Assembly: GCF_034009455.1 (NCBI RefSeq)
Contig: NZ_CP125380.1
Coordinates: 1,777,001-1,841,000 of the forward strand
Direction: 5' to 3'
DNA from: Pseudomonas sp. P5_109
Lineage (GTDB): Bacteria > Pseudomonadota > Gammaproteobacteria > Pseudomonadales > Pseudomonadaceae
DNA length: 64,000 nucleotides
Of the stretch, positions 26,086-35,398 are shown in pieces. The notes beneath the pieces are model-generated. The model searched no databases, was not told the origin of the DNA, and saw only the letters and a program-made list of their open reading frames with translations. The translations under genes were made by a program, and so were the position numbers. Within the stretch, counting starts at the first letter, position 1; each line of letters begins with the position of its first letter.

Positions 26086-28047
26086 ATGACCACACCCACG
26101 ATCACAGTCCCGATCGCCACGAGCAAGACCACCTCCTGCCAGCTCAACCTGCCGTGGTTCGTACAGTGCACCGAATACGTCCCGGCGCCCGCCACCTTCG
26201 AGCCGCTGGTGAATGGCGAGCGCGCCTTCAGCTCGGTGTATGACGCCATCTCGGCCGCCAAAACCAGCGTGGAAATCATCTGTTGGGGGTTTCAGCCGTC
26301 GATGTACTTCAAGCGCGGCGATACCGGTTCGCTGTGCATCGGCGATCTGTTGATCAAGAAAGCCCTTGAAGGCGTTCAAGTCCGAATCCTGTGTTGGTAC
26401 GACACGTTGCGCCTCGCCCAGACCTCGGAAAACCCGACGCCCGGTGACAACGTCACCAACTGGTTCGGCAAGTACAAGCAGAACCGCAACGACGTACAAA
26501 TCGAATATGACAAGATGTGGTATCGCCAGATCCGGCTGGCCTACACGGGCGCCGAAACCGGCCCCATCGAGCTGGGCCAGCGTTTCTTTCGCCTGATGCG
26601 ATGGGGCAATGACCCCTCTCTGAGCATCAAGAACATCGAATTCGTCACTCGCGACTTCGGCCTGCTGGATCGTGCAGAAATTGCCTGGCGCCTGACCTTG
26701 AAGGCACTGGACAAGGATCGCGACACGACCAACAAAGTCATGAGTTCGGTGGCCATGGTTGCCGAGCCGAGCCACCACCAGAAAATGGTGCTGGTGGACT
26801 ACGAGCAACCGGAGGTCGCCGTCGGGTTCGTGATGGGGCACAACACGCTGGATGCCTATTGGGACAATGATGATCACAGCCATGTGCGACACCATGCGCA
26901 GTTCGGACGCAACGGCGAAACGCCCCGGCAGGATATTTCCAGCCGAGTGAGCGGTCCGGTGCTTGAGTTCTTGAACGACAACTTCTGCGCCGCCTGGAAA
27001 AAAGAAACCCGCGTCGACCTGCTCGGCCCTCGTCAACACCTCGCCGGACAACTGCGCCTGCGCCCAGGCTACGGCCCTCCCGTCATGGCGCAGATACTCA
27101 GGACCCAAAGCCAGGAAAACATCCGTGACATCGAGAAGGTCTACCTGAAGGCCGTCAACAACACGACCCGATTCATCTACATCGAGAACCAGTACTTTCG
27201 CTGGCCACCGCTGGCGGACAAGATCAAGAGCGTCGTGCAAAACCTTCTCAAAGGCGGGCGCGATCTTGAAAAAGACGGGCCGCTGTACCTGTTCGTCGTG
27301 ACCAACTCCTCCAGCGAAGCCATGGGCGATGGCTCGGTCAATACTTTCCGCATGTTGAAGCAGTTGGGCCGCCCGGAGTTGATGCCGGGTGTCGCCAGGG
27401 CCGAACGGCGTGACGGTCTACAGGCCGAACTTGACCAAGCCAAGCTGGCCGAGCGCCTGGCTTCCATCAATGCGCGCATTTTCAAGGATCAACGCGATAC
27501 CGAGCATGACCCGGCGGCGGCTCGGTACTACGAAACCTTGAAAGACAAGCGGGAACGCGCACGCGCCAGGGTTGCGCAGCTTGAAAAAGAGTTTCCCCAG
27601 CAAGACCAGGCCGTCATATCACCCACGGAAATTCCCGGCCTGAAAGTGCACATTTGTACCCTGGTGGCACCTGATTCCCCGCCTGAAAACTGGATGGATG
27701 TGTATGTGCACAGCAAGTTGATGATCGTCGATGACGTGTTCACCACGCTGGGTTCCGCGAACATCAATACGCGCAGTATGCAGGTGGACAGTGAGTTGAA
27801 TATTTGTATTGAGGATCCTGCGGTGACGAGGCCGTTGAGGGAGCATTTGTTTGGGGTGCATACGGGGGACAAAACCATTGGCGCTGACATGGCTGAGATA
27901 TTTAAAAAATGGAATGAGATTCTTGTAGAAAATAACGCCCGAAGATTGCAAGGTCTGCAAAGAGAAACTGTGATGACTTCAACGTCGCCGGTTGCATCAT
28001 TGGTTGAGTTTCTACAAGAGAGTCCTGTCAGGAAGAATTTGGACTAA
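26086..28047 (+). CDS. T6SS phospholipase D effector, Tle5 (PldA/PldB) family
   Basis: 653 aa. Two HxKxxxxD phospholipase D motifs are visible: H231-K233-D238 (HHQKMVLVD) and H542-K544-D549 (VHSKLMIVDD followed by GSANINTRSM). There is no signal peptide, as expected for a VgrG-delivered toxin. Tle5 enzymes hydrolyse phosphatidylethanolamine of target-cell membranes. The ATG at 26086 has GGAGG 7 nt upstream and sits just after the VgrG stop. Two candidate immunity genes follow. Confidence 0.92.
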   Translation: MTTPTITVPIATSKTTSCQLNLPWFVQCTEYVPAPATFEPLVNGERAFSSVYDAISAAKTSVEIICWGFQPSMYFKRGDTGSLCIGDLLIKKALEGVQVRILCWYDTLRLAQTSENPTPGDNVTNWFGKYKQNRNDVQIEYDKMWYRQIRLAYTGAETGPIELGQRFFRLMRWGNDPSLSIKNIEFVTRDFGLLDRAEIAWRLTLKALDKDRDTTNKVMSSVAMVAEPSHHQKMVLVDYEQPEVAVGFVMGHNTLDAYWDNDDHSHVRHHAQFGRNGETPRQDISSRVSGPVLEFLNDNFCAAWKKETRVDLLGPRQHLAGQLRLRPGYGPPVMAQILRTQSQENIRDIEKVYLKAVNNTTRFIYIENQYFRWPPLADKIKSVVQNLLKGGRDLEKDGPLYLFVVTNSSSEAMGDGSVNTFRMLKQLGRPELMPGVARAERRDGLQAELDQAKLAERLASINARIFKDQRDTEHDPAAARYYETLKDKRERARARVAQLEKEFPQQDQAVISPTEIPGLKVHICTLVAPDSPPENWMDVYVHSKLMIVDDVFTTLGSANINTRSMQVDSELNICIEDPAVTRPLREHLFGVHTGDKTIGADMAEIFKKWNEILVENNARRLQGLQRETVMTSTSPVASLVEFLQESPVRKNLD

Positions 28048-28050
28048 GTA

Positions 28051-29082
28051 ATGAAAAAAATAGTTCTCGTTTCATTGTTGTGTTTTTTTGTGTTGGCTTG
28101 TTCAAAAAAGGAAGAAAGGATGCCCGAATCTTCGCAAACAGACTTTGCCTACAGCAGATTGAAATTTAAGTGCGTATATGAGCGTGATTCGTTACCGGCG
28201 TTGAATCAGGATGCGGACATTCTCTATAGGTATGGCCTTTACCTGGAAAAGCGAAAAGGACAAAAGGATTACGACGAGATAGCCCGCTACTATCGTATCG
28301 CGGCAGCCCACGACCACTACAAGGCCGCGACCAATTTGCAATTTATGCTGTCAACCGGACAATCCCGCTCTCCTGACGCCAGTAAAGAGGTCATCGATCT
28401 AGCCGAATACTACGTTGCTCAAGGCATTCCTGGGGCTTATTACGATATGGCGCATTACCTAGAGTTGGGCTATGGCGTCAAACAGGATGTCGCGGCCTCT
28501 AGGGCTTACTTTCGTCGGTCGGCTGACTTGGGGAATCCGGACGCTCAGTATTACATAGGCAGACTACTGTCATATGTACCAAATACGGCCGATATTATAC
28601 AGGCGATGTACAAGTGTGCGATGGAACAAGGTAATAGATTGGCGGGAAGATATTATTCAAGCTACTCGAAAGTCACCGGGAATTATCAAGAGGCGCTACG
28701 CGGCTACCAGACAGCTACCCGAAATGGCGACGATCTGAGTGCGTATAGTCTCGCTAATGCATTCAAAGGACCACCTGCTTCCAATGAACTAAACTATCTG
28801 GCTTTACAGCAAGATGACGAGCGCGTCGATCGATACAATAAAATCAGCGACTTCCTGACGCGACACGAACACCTCGGGGCAAAAATGCCCGACCTGGATG
28901 ACATCGTCCCGCTCCCACCTGCGACCCTCCCTGAGTGGGACGGTACCTTCCAATGGAAACGAGAGCGTGATTCGGCTGTTCCCATCGTTCCATCAGTAGA
29001 GCTGATCGAAAAACTAAGCGTTGAAAAGGGACTTGATCCCGCCACGGGCTTGCCGCTGCCAAAACCCACCGGGAATACCTGA
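28051..29082 (+). CDS. Sel1-repeat lipoprotein, putative Tle5 immunity protein 1
   Basis: 343 aa. A lipoprotein signal peptide has lipobox VLAC at residues 14-17. Sel1-type helical repeats follow (YYRIAAAHDHYKAATNLQ; MAHYLELGYGVKQDVAASRA; ADLGNPDAQYYIGRLL). The C-terminal domain contains LTRHEHLGAKMPDLDDIVPL. P. aeruginosa PldB is neutralised by Sel1-type periplasmic proteins encoded next to it, which supports this call. The gene is visibly more AT-rich than its neighbours. It starts 3 nt after the effector stop. Confidence 0.8.
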   Translation: MKKIVLVSLLCFFVLACSKKEERMPESSQTDFAYSRLKFKCVYERDSLPALNQDADILYRYGLYLEKRKGQKDYDEIARYYRIAAAHDHYKAATNLQFMLSTGQSRSPDASKEVIDLAEYYVAQGIPGAYYDMAHYLELGYGVKQDVAASRAYFRRSADLGNPDAQYYIGRLLSYVPNTADIIQAMYKCAMEQGNRLAGRYYSSYSKVTGNYQEALRGYQTATRNGDDLSAYSLANAFKGPPASNELNYLALQQDDERVDRYNKISDFLTRHEHLGAKMPDLDDIVPLPPATLPEWDGTFQWKRERDSAVPIVPSVELIEKLSVEKGLDPATGLPLPKPTGNT

Positions 29083-29162
29083 CCGTTATCGTCGGGGGAG
29101 CGAGTTGGGCAGTTCGGAGGACGTGAATAGATGGGGGGATTCATTAATTATCGAGTGAAATT

Positions 29163-30227
29163 ATGCCGGGATATTTAATAAGCAAACGGATGGGGGCGAG
29201 TAGGCCGCTGCTGGCATTGTTCGGTCTCTTGATGATCACGGCCTGCTCAAAAGAAGAAGAGCAGATGCCTGATGCCGCATCGGTGGACTTTGCCTACAGT
29301 AGACTCGAGTTTAAGTGCGCATATGAGCGCGATTCGTTGCCTGTATTGAATCAGGATGCGGACGTCCTATACCGGTATGGTCTTTACCTGGAAAAGAGTA
29401 AAGGGCAGAAGGATTACGACGAAATAGCCCGCTACTATCGTATCGCGGCTGCACACGATCATTATAAGGCCGCGACCAATCTGCAATTCCTGCTGTCAAC
29501 CGGACAAGCCCGCTCTCCTGACGCGAGTAAAGAGGTCATCGATCTGGCCGAATTTTATATTGCTCAAGGTATCCCGGGGGCTTATTACGATATGGCGCAT
29601 TACCTGGAGTTGGGTTATGGAGTCAAACAGGATGTCGCGGCCTCCAGAGCCTATTTTCGGCGAGCGGCCGATTTGGGGAATCCGGACGCCCAATACTACA
29701 TAGGCAGGCTTCTATCCTATGTACCCAATACGGCCGAAACCATGCTGGCGATGTACAAGTGTGCGATGGAACAAGGTAATCACTCGGCGGGAAGAAATTA
29801 CGCAATTTATTCGCAAGGTTCAGAGCTATACCAAGAAGCTCTACAAGGCTTTCAAATAGCAATTCGCAATGGCGATGACAGCAGTGCTAGTCAACTGGCG
29901 AGTGCCTTCGAAGGGCCGCCAGCGTCCGATGAACTGTACTACCTGGCTGTTAAGCAAGATGGCGAGCGCGTTGATCGATACAATAAAATCAGCGACTTCC
30001 TGACGCGACACGAACATCTCGGGGCAAAAATGCCCGATCTGGATGACATCGTCCCACTCCCACCTGCGACCCTCCCCGAGTGGGACGGTACCTTCCAATG
30101 GAAACGAGAGCGTGACTCGGCTGTTCCCATCGTTCCATCAGCAGAGCTGATCGAGAAACTCAGCGCCGAAAAGGGACTTGATCCCGCCACGGGTTTGCCG
30201 CTGCCAAAAACCGCCGGGAACCTCTAA
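29163..30227 (+). CDS. Sel1-repeat lipoprotein, putative Tle5 immunity protein 2
   Basis: 354 aa paralogue of the preceding gene. The lipobox ITAC follows an N-terminal hydrophobic helix. The Sel1 repeats and C-terminal domain match the first copy closely, with the last ~80 residues almost identical and the stretch around residues 195-255 clearly diverged. The start at 29163 is uncertain: the ATG at 29190 (MGASRPLLALFGLLM) gives a more conventional signal peptide and neither has a strong Shine-Dalgarno. Confidence 0.78.
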   Translation: MPGYLISKRMGASRPLLALFGLLMITACSKEEEQMPDAASVDFAYSRLEFKCAYERDSLPVLNQDADVLYRYGLYLEKSKGQKDYDEIARYYRIAAAHDHYKAATNLQFLLSTGQARSPDASKEVIDLAEFYIAQGIPGAYYDMAHYLELGYGVKQDVAASRAYFRRAADLGNPDAQYYIGRLLSYVPNTAETMLAMYKCAMEQGNHSAGRNYAIYSQGSELYQEALQGFQIAIRNGDDSSASQLASAFEGPPASDELYYLAVKQDGERVDRYNKISDFLTRHEHLGAKMPDLDDIVPLPPATLPEWDGTFQWKRERDSAVPIVPSAELIEKLSAEKGLDPATGLPLPKTAGNL

Positions 30228-30257
30228 TTAATGCTGTTCCTGCAATAACTGCACGTG

Positions 30258-30340
30258 ATGGTCGGGATGGGCTGACCCAGTCCTGCGACTTGACCCAGGC
30301 TGAGGCGGAGTTGATGAGCAAGCTTCACAAGAGCAGCTAG
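30258..30340 (+). pseudogene. Third, frameshifted copy of the DUF2802 3' end
   Basis: The 83 bases match the last ~95 bases of the gene at 20111-20503 (GGTCGGGATGGGC, then CTTGACCCAGGCTGAGGCGG, GAGTTGATGAGCAAG) with a 16-base deletion that shifts the frame. It marks the right boundary of the T6SS island. Confidence 0.88.
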
Positions 30341-30510
30341 AAACCTGTAGGAGCGAGCCTGCTCGCGATGGACGTTAACGATGACGCGGGTTTCCTGAAG
30401 AAACGCGGTGCTCATACCTCCATCGCGAGCAGGCTCGCTCCTACAGTGGTTCTATGCCGGGCACAAAATCACTGCAGACACCTGTGGGAGCGAGCTTGCT
30501 CGCGATGGCG
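30341..30510. repeat. REP cluster at the right edge of the T6SS island
   Basis: A REP at 30347-30370 and its inverse at 30420-30445 (core GCGAGCAGGCTCGCTCC) are followed by a further REP at 30483-30508. They fill the gap between the DUF2802 fragment and the flhB-like gene. No coding frame is seen. Confidence 0.85.
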
Positions 30511-30521
30511 CCCTTGAAATT

Positions 30522-30851
30522 TCAGTAGTCATCCCCGCGTTCGGTGACGTCCTTCTCCACCATCAACGCATCCGGCCCCATCCCCGCCGGAAACTTCCCC
30601 TTCAAACTCCACGCAAACGCAATGATCTCCGCAATCGTCAGATAGAGCTCCTGCGGAATGCTGTCCCCCAGCTCCATCCTCGCCAACAACCTCACCAGTT
30701 CGGCATTTTCGTAGATCGGCACTTCGCAGTCGCGGGCGATGCGCAGGATTTCTTCCGCCAGCTCTTCGTCGCCCTTGGCGGTGAGGGTGGGGGCGTGGGT
30801 GCCGTCGTATTTGAGGGCGATGGCCTGGCGTGGGGCGTTGGGGTTTTTCAT
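30522..30851 (-). CDS. FlhB-like C-terminal domain protein (EscU/YscU family, FlhX type)
   Basis: 109 aa covering only the cytoplasmic domain of FlhB. It begins MKNPNAPRQAIALKYDG, equivalent to the region right after the FlhB cleavage site, and contains the family stretch AELVRLLARMELGDSIPQEL. It lacks the membrane domain and the NPTH motif. Stand-alone proteins of this type (FlhX, Bacillus YlqH) can substitute for the FlhB C-terminal fragment. The start overlaps the stop of the FliK-like gene by 4 nt, so the two form one unit. Confidence 0.88.
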   Translation of the reverse strand: MKNPNAPRQAIALKYDGTHAPTLTAKGDEELAEEILRIARDCEVPIYENAELVRLLARMELGDSIPQELYLTIAEIIAFAWSLKGKFPAGMGPDALMVEKDVTERGDDY

Positions 30852-32422
30852 GCGGTTTCGTCGACCCAGCGTTGTTCGAGGCGGGTTTGCGGGCCTTGGG
30901 GTGGTGTGCCGAGGTGGCAGTCCAGGTCGCCGACGTTGAGGCCGGCGGTCAGCAGGCGGTTACGCAGGCCGGCCAGATTGCTTTCGATCAGGCTGGCGGT
31001 GTACGGCCGCTCGGCCCAGAGCTGGCTGGAGAGGCTGCCCTTGATCAGTTGCGCCTGAATTTGCAGCGGTCCCAAAGGCTCCATGGCGAAGGCCAGTTCC
31101 ACGCGCCACAACTGCTGCTTGGGTTCGCGTTCTTCGCGACGCTCCTTTGGCGGTTGTTTTTCGGGGGCGTCCTCACGCTGGAACTTGACCTGCAGTGGCA
31201 CGATGTCTTGCAGATTGCGCATCGGGATTTCCAGCTGCCAGGTGCTCATCAGCCGTCCGTCGGCAGTAACGCCGGTTTGTTCCAGGCTCGACAGCTGATG
31301 GCTTTGCAGGCGTGAAACCGCGGCGGCGGCCAGGCGCAGCAGGTGTTCGAGGTCGCCTTCACCCTCGGCGCTTTGCAGCTGGCGTTCGGGCAGCGGGAAA
31401 CTGCTCGGCGACGGTTTGGCACTGACCTGGCCGAGCATGCCCAGGGCATTGCGGACAAAATTCGGCATGGCCTGGGCCAGGGTATTGGCGGCGATGATCG
31501 CGCCGAGGCTGGTGTGGGCCGGCAAGCCCTGGCTCAATTGCGCGACCAGCTTGAGCAAATTGCCTTTCATGTCCGGTGCGAGCGCCGGGTTCTGCCCGCT
31601 CAGCAGTTTGCTTTCGAGGAACGCACCGCTGCTGGCCAGGGCCAATGCCAGGCCCTTGGGGGTGCTCAGTTGCTGGACATCCGGCAGGCCGGCGAGCAGG
31701 CGGGCAGCGACGCTACGCAGTTCGGCGGAGGTCTGGTCCGAGGCCGGAAGGTTCTGCAGGAGCTTGAGCAAGCCATCCAGCGAGCCTTGGCGGCTTTGCT
31801 GGTCGACCAGTTGCTGGGTCACCGCCAATTGTTCCTGGCGGCTGCTCAGGGGCACGAACTTCACGGTCTGGGTGTCCTGCACCTGGGCGCTCAGCAAGGT
31901 GCCGATACGCAATGGCTGCGGACTGTCGATGCTCAGGGTGCTGCCGCTCAGTGCGGTATTGAGCAGGCCCACCATCGAGCGAAACACCATGGGTTGGCCG
32001 GGTACCTGCGGCAGCACTTGCGAGGTCAGCACTTTGCCCTGCAGCAGGGAGCCCACGGGCAGTTGCGCGGTGTCGATTCTAGTGAGGGTGGCGACGCTGG
32101 AGGCGATAGCCTGCTGCACCGTCACGGCCAGGTTGCCGGCCGAGGGTTGGCTGACGAGCAGCGTCGTGCCCTGGGCCAGCGGTTGATTGCTGGTGGTCTG
32201 CACCGTGGTCTGGCGGCCGCTGTCGAGGGTGACCTTGAGCAGCATCTGGAAAGTCTGATCCGCCTGCTTGAGCGACAACACTTCGGCCTGGGCGGTTTGA
32301 CCGACGCTGATCAGCCCCTCCACCGGTGTCAGCAATTTGAGCAACTCACCGCTGACCACCTGCGGGCGTGACGTCGCCGGGATGGTTTGCGGTAGCGGGA
32401 GGATGTTCATTTCGCCTGTCAT
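30848..32422 (-). CDS. FliK-like hook-length control protein
   Basis: 524 aa, rich in Leu, Gln, Ala and Ser with a long low-complexity middle. The C-terminal domain resembles FliK (WQLEIPMRNLQDIVPLQVKF, then LWRVELAFAMEPLGPLQIQA). This is probably a second FliK-type protein, not the one of the main flagellar operon, which usually lies upstream of fliL outside this window. It is paired with the FlhB-like gene, like ylqG-ylqH of Bacillus. The ATG at 32410 is an alternative start. Confidence 0.8.
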   Translation of the reverse strand: MTGEMNILPLPQTIPATSRPQVVSGELLKLLTPVEGLISVGQTAQAEVLSLKQADQTFQMLLKVTLDSGRQTTVQTTSNQPLAQGTTLLVSQPSAGNLAVTVQQAIASSVATLTRIDTAQLPVGSLLQGKVLTSQVLPQVPGQPMVFRSMVGLLNTALSGSTLSIDSPQPLRIGTLLSAQVQDTQTVKFVPLSSRQEQLAVTQQLVDQQSRQGSLDGLLKLLQNLPASDQTSAELRSVAARLLAGLPDVQQLSTPKGLALALASSGAFLESKLLSGQNPALAPDMKGNLLKLVAQLSQGLPAHTSLGAIIAANTLAQAMPNFVRNALGMLGQVSAKPSPSSFPLPERQLQSAEGEGDLEHLLRLAAAAVSRLQSHQLSSLEQTGVTADGRLMSTWQLEIPMRNLQDIVPLQVKFQREDAPEKQPPKERREEREPKQQLWRVELAFAMEPLGPLQIQAQLIKGSLSSQLWAERPYTASLIESNLAGLRNRLLTAGLNVGDLDCHLGTPPQGPQTRLEQRWVDETA

Positions 32423-32621
32423 ACGCGGTCACAACCTGAGGAAAATGCACTCTTTAGAGTAAGGCCTGGCATGTATAATGCCGCGCCGTTGTATCCAAAA
32501 ATGGCGAAAACTTTGCAAATGTTTGACGCAGCTCTCTAGAACAAGACGTCATTGCATCTATGCTGCATCTCTTTAACGGCCGCGTCAGTGCCGACTTGAA
32601 CCGTATAAGGCCCATGAACCC

Positions 32622-33257
32622 TTGACCAGTCCTGTCCTGCAAACCGTTGCCCTTGCCTGTGAGCGAGACCTTCGGCTGCTCTTCGAAAATCTCGATTTGA
32701 GACTGGCCAGTGGCGAAATGGTGCAAATCAGTGGTCCCAACGGCAGTGGCAAGACCAGCCTGCTGCGCCTGCTCTCGGGGCTGATGCAGCCGACCGCCGG
32801 TCAGGTGCTGCTCAACGGCCAGCCGCTGAACGAACAACGCTTTGAGCTGGCGCGCAACCTGCTGTGGATCGGCCACGCGGCCGGGATCAAGGATTTGCTG
32901 ACACCGGAAGAGAACCTGAGCTGGCTATGTGCCTTGCATCATCCGGCGACCCATGAGGCGATCTGGCAGGCGCTGGCCGCGGTCGGGCTGCGCGGGTTCG
33001 AGGATGTTCCTTGTCATACGTTGTCCGCTGGTCAGCAGCGCCGCGTCGCACTCGCGCGACTGTATCTGGACAGCCCGCCGCTGTGGATCCTCGATGAGCC
33101 CTTTACCGCCCTCGACAAGCAGGGCGTGGCTCAACTCGAAGAACACCTGGCTGGCCACTGTGAGCGCGGTGGCATGGTGGTGTTGACCACTCATCACACG
33201 CTGAGCCGGATGCCGGCCGGTTATCGCGACATCGATCTGGGGAGCTGGGCCGTATGA
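32622..33257 (+). CDS. ccmA: Cytochrome c biogenesis ABC ATPase CcmA
   Basis: 211 aa ABC ATPase. The Walker A is [15 protein letters not shown] (about residues 38-52), the signature [14 protein letters not shown] and the Walker [12 protein letters not shown]. With CcmB it powers release of heme-loaded CcmE from CcmC. The TTG start gives the usual [21 protein letters not shown]-terminus. The ATG nine bases upstream is out of frame. First gene of ccmABCDEFGHI. Confidence 0.96.
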   Translation: MTSPVLQTVALACERDLRLLFENLDLRLASGEMVQISGPNGSGKTSLLRLLSGLMQPTAGQVLLNGQPLNEQRFELARNLLWIGHAAGIKDLLTPEENLSWLCALHHPATHEAIWQALAAVGLRGFEDVPCHTLSAGQQRRVALARLYLDSPPLWILDEPFTALDKQGVAQLEEHLAGHCERGGMVVLTTHHTLSRMPAGYRDIDLGSWAV

Positions 33258-33922
33258 GTGTTTTCGGCCTGCTGGTCGCCCGCGAGGCTCGTCTGCTGTT
33301 CCGTCGTCCGGCGGAGTTGGCCAATCCACTCGTATTCTTCGCCATCGTGGTATCCCTGTTCCCGCTGGCGGTCGGCCCCGAGTCTCAATTGTTGCAAACC
33401 TTGTCTCCGGGACTGGTCTGGGTCGCGGCACTTTTATCGGTTCTGCTCTCGCTGGACGGGCTTTTCCGCAGTGATTTCGAAGACGGTTCGCTTGAACAGT
33501 GGGTCCTTTCGCCGCACCCCCTGGCTCTTCTGGTATTGGCCAAAGTGCTGGCACACTGGGCTTTTTCCGGCCTGGCACTGGTTTTGCTCGCGCCTTTACT
33601 GGCGTTGATGCTCGGCCTGCCTGCCGCCTGTCTGCCGGTGTTGCTGCTTTCGTTGCTGCTCGGTACACCGGTACTGAGCTTGCTCGGTGCGGTGGGTGCG
33701 GCACTGACCGTGGGCTTGAAGCGCGGTGGCCTGTTACTGGCACTGCTGATTCTGCCGCTGTACATCCCGGTGTTGATCCTTGGCAGTGGCGCCTTGCAGG
33801 CTGCCTTGCAGGGCATGCCGGCGACCGGTTATCTCCTGTGGCTTGGTAGCCTGACCGCCCTGGCGATAACCCTGACACCTTTTGCAATAGCTGCTGGCCT
33901 GAAGATCAGCGTCGGCGAATAA
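33254..33922 (+). CDS. ccmB: Heme exporter permease CcmB
   Basis: 222 aa, six hydrophobic segments. It starts [20 protein letters not shown] as CcmB proteins do, with the conserved [19 protein letters not shown] loop. It partners with CcmA and overlaps it by 4 nt. A 92-nt gap to ccmC follows. Confidence 0.96.
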   Translation: MSVFGLLVAREARLLFRRPAELANPLVFFAIVVSLFPLAVGPESQLLQTLSPGLVWVAALLSVLLSLDGLFRSDFEDGSLEQWVLSPHPLALLVLAKVLAHWAFSGLALVLLAPLLALMLGLPAACLPVLLLSLLLGTPVLSLLGAVGAALTVGLKRGGLLLALLILPLYIPVLILGSGALQAALQGMPATGYLLWLGSLTALAITLTPFAIAAGLKISVGE

Positions 33923-34014
33923 TAATGAGGCCTGGTTAAAAATTAACCACTCTTTTTGAAAAAAAGCAGGCCCTGGCTCTTCACAGTAAAGAGCAACCGT
34001 GACGGAAACAGAGT

Positions 34015-34770
34015 ATGAACTGGACGTGGTTTCACAAGCTTGGCTCGCCCAAATGGTTTTACGGCATCAGCGGCAAAATGCTGCCCTGGCTGAGCGTCGC
34101 GGCGTTGCTGCTGATCAGCGTTGGCGTGGTCTGGGGCCTGGCCTTCGCGCCGCCGGACTACCAGCAGGGCAACAGTTTTCGCATCATCTACATCCACGTC
34201 CCGGCCGCGATGCTGGCGCAGTCCATCTACGTGATGCTGGCGGTGTGCGGCATCGTCGGGCTGGTATGGAAGATGAAACTGGCCGACGTCGCCCTGCAAT
34301 GCGCGGCGCCCATTGGTGCCTGGATGACCGCCGTGGCGTTGGTCACCGGCGCGATCTGGGGCAAGCCGACCTGGGGCTCGTGGTGGGTCTGGGATGCACG
34401 CCTTACGTCCATGTTGATTCTGCTATTCCTGTACTTCGGTCTCATTGCGCTGGGCAACGCCATCAGCAATCGTGACAGCGCGGCCAAGGCTTGCGCGGTG
34501 CTGGCGATCGTCGGCGTGATCAACATCCCGATCATCAAGTACTCGGTGGAGTGGTGGAACACCCTGCACCAGGGCGCGACCTTCACCCTCACCGAAAAAC
34601 CGGCGATGCCCGCCGAAATGTGGCTGCCACTGCTGCTGACGGCGTTGGGGTTCTACTGTTTCTTCGGCGCGGTCCTGCTGCTGCGCATGCGTCTTGAAGT
34701 GCTCAAGCGCGAAGCCCGGGCCAGTTGGGTCAAGGCCGAAGTGGAAAACAGCCTGGAGGTTGCTCGATGA
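34015..34770 (+). CDS. ccmC: Heme-handling protein CcmC
   Basis: 251 aa, six transmembrane helices with the tryptophan-rich WWD motif [17 protein letters not shown] that presents heme to CcmE. Flanking conserved histidines are present ([10 protein letters not shown] and [11 protein letters not shown]). It overlaps ccmD by 4 nt. Confidence 0.97.
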   Translation: MNWTWFHKLGSPKWFYGISGKMLPWLSVAALLLISVGVVWGLAFAPPDYQQGNSFRIIYIHVPAAMLAQSIYVMLAVCGIVGLVWKMKLADVALQCAAPIGAWMTAVALVTGAIWGKPTWGSWWVWDARLTSMLILLFLYFGLIALGNAISNRDSAAKACAVLAIVGVINIPIIKYSVEWWNTLHQGATFTLTEKPAMPAEMWLPLLLTALGFYCFFGAVLLLRMRLEVLKREARASWVKAEVENSLEVAR

Positions 34771-34943
34771 GTTTTGCTTCATTCGGCGACTTCCTCGCCA
34801 TGGGTCATCATGGCCTGTATGTCTGGTCAGCCTATGGCATCTGCCTGGCGGTATTGGCCCTCAACGTGGCGGCGCCGATCCTGGCCCGCAAGCGGTATCT
34901 GCAACAAGAGGCGCGTCGTTTGCGCCGGGAGAACGGCAAGTGA
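34767..34943 (+). CDS. ccmD: CcmD small membrane protein
   Basis: 58 aa: [20 protein letters not shown], one transmembrane helix and a basic tail [17 protein letters not shown]. CcmD stabilises the CcmC-CcmE-CcmAB complex. The ATG at 34767 overlaps the ccmC stop. The stop overlaps the ccmE GTG. Confidence 0.95.
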   Translation: MSFASFGDFLAMGHHGLYVWSAYGICLAVLALNVAAPILARKRYLQQEARRLRRENGK

Positions 34944-35395
34944 ATCCGCTGCGCAAAAAGCGTCTTATCATCATTCTCGCAATCCTGGTCGGGGTCGGTG
35001 CTGCCGTCGGCCTGGCCCTGAGCGCCCTGCAGCAGAACATCAATCTGTTTTACACACCAACGCAGATCGCCAACGGTGAAGCGCCACAAGACACGCGCAT
35101 TCGTGCTGGCGGCATGGTCGAGAAGGGCTCGCTGGAGCGTTCCGGCGACTCCCTGGACGTGAAGTTCGTCGTCACCGACTTCAACAAATCCGTGACCATC
35201 ACCTATCGCGGCATCCTTCCGGACCTGTTCCGCGAAGGGCAGGGCATCGTCGCCCTTGGCAAGATCAATGCCGATGGCGTGGTGGTGGCCGATGAAGTGC
35301 TGGCCAAGCACGACGAGAAGTACATGCCGCCGGAAGTGACCAAGGCGTTGAAAGACAGCGGTCAATCGGCTCCAACGCCCGCGAAGGAGGGTTGA
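34940..35395 (+). CDS. ccmE: Periplasmic heme chaperone CcmE
   Basis: 151 aa. An N-terminal signal-anchor ([19 protein letters not shown]) precedes an OB-fold domain with the heme-binding His124 in [13 protein letters not shown]. It carries heme from CcmC to CcmF. The GTG start overlaps the ccmD stop. Only 3 nt separate it from ccmF. Confidence 0.97.
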   Translation: MNPLRKKRLIIILAILVGVGAAVGLALSALQQNINLFYTPTQIANGEAPQDTRIRAGGMVEKGSLERSGDSLDVKFVVTDFNKSVTITYRGILPDLFREGQGIVALGKINADGVVVADEVLAKHDEKYMPPEVTKALKDSGQSAPTPAKEG

Positions 35396-35398
35396 TCC

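Noticed and set aside
20504..30521. Prophage or transposon carrying the T6SS genes
   Set aside because: No integrase, transposase, terminal inverted repeats, tRNA target or phage structural gene except the T6SS spike proteins.
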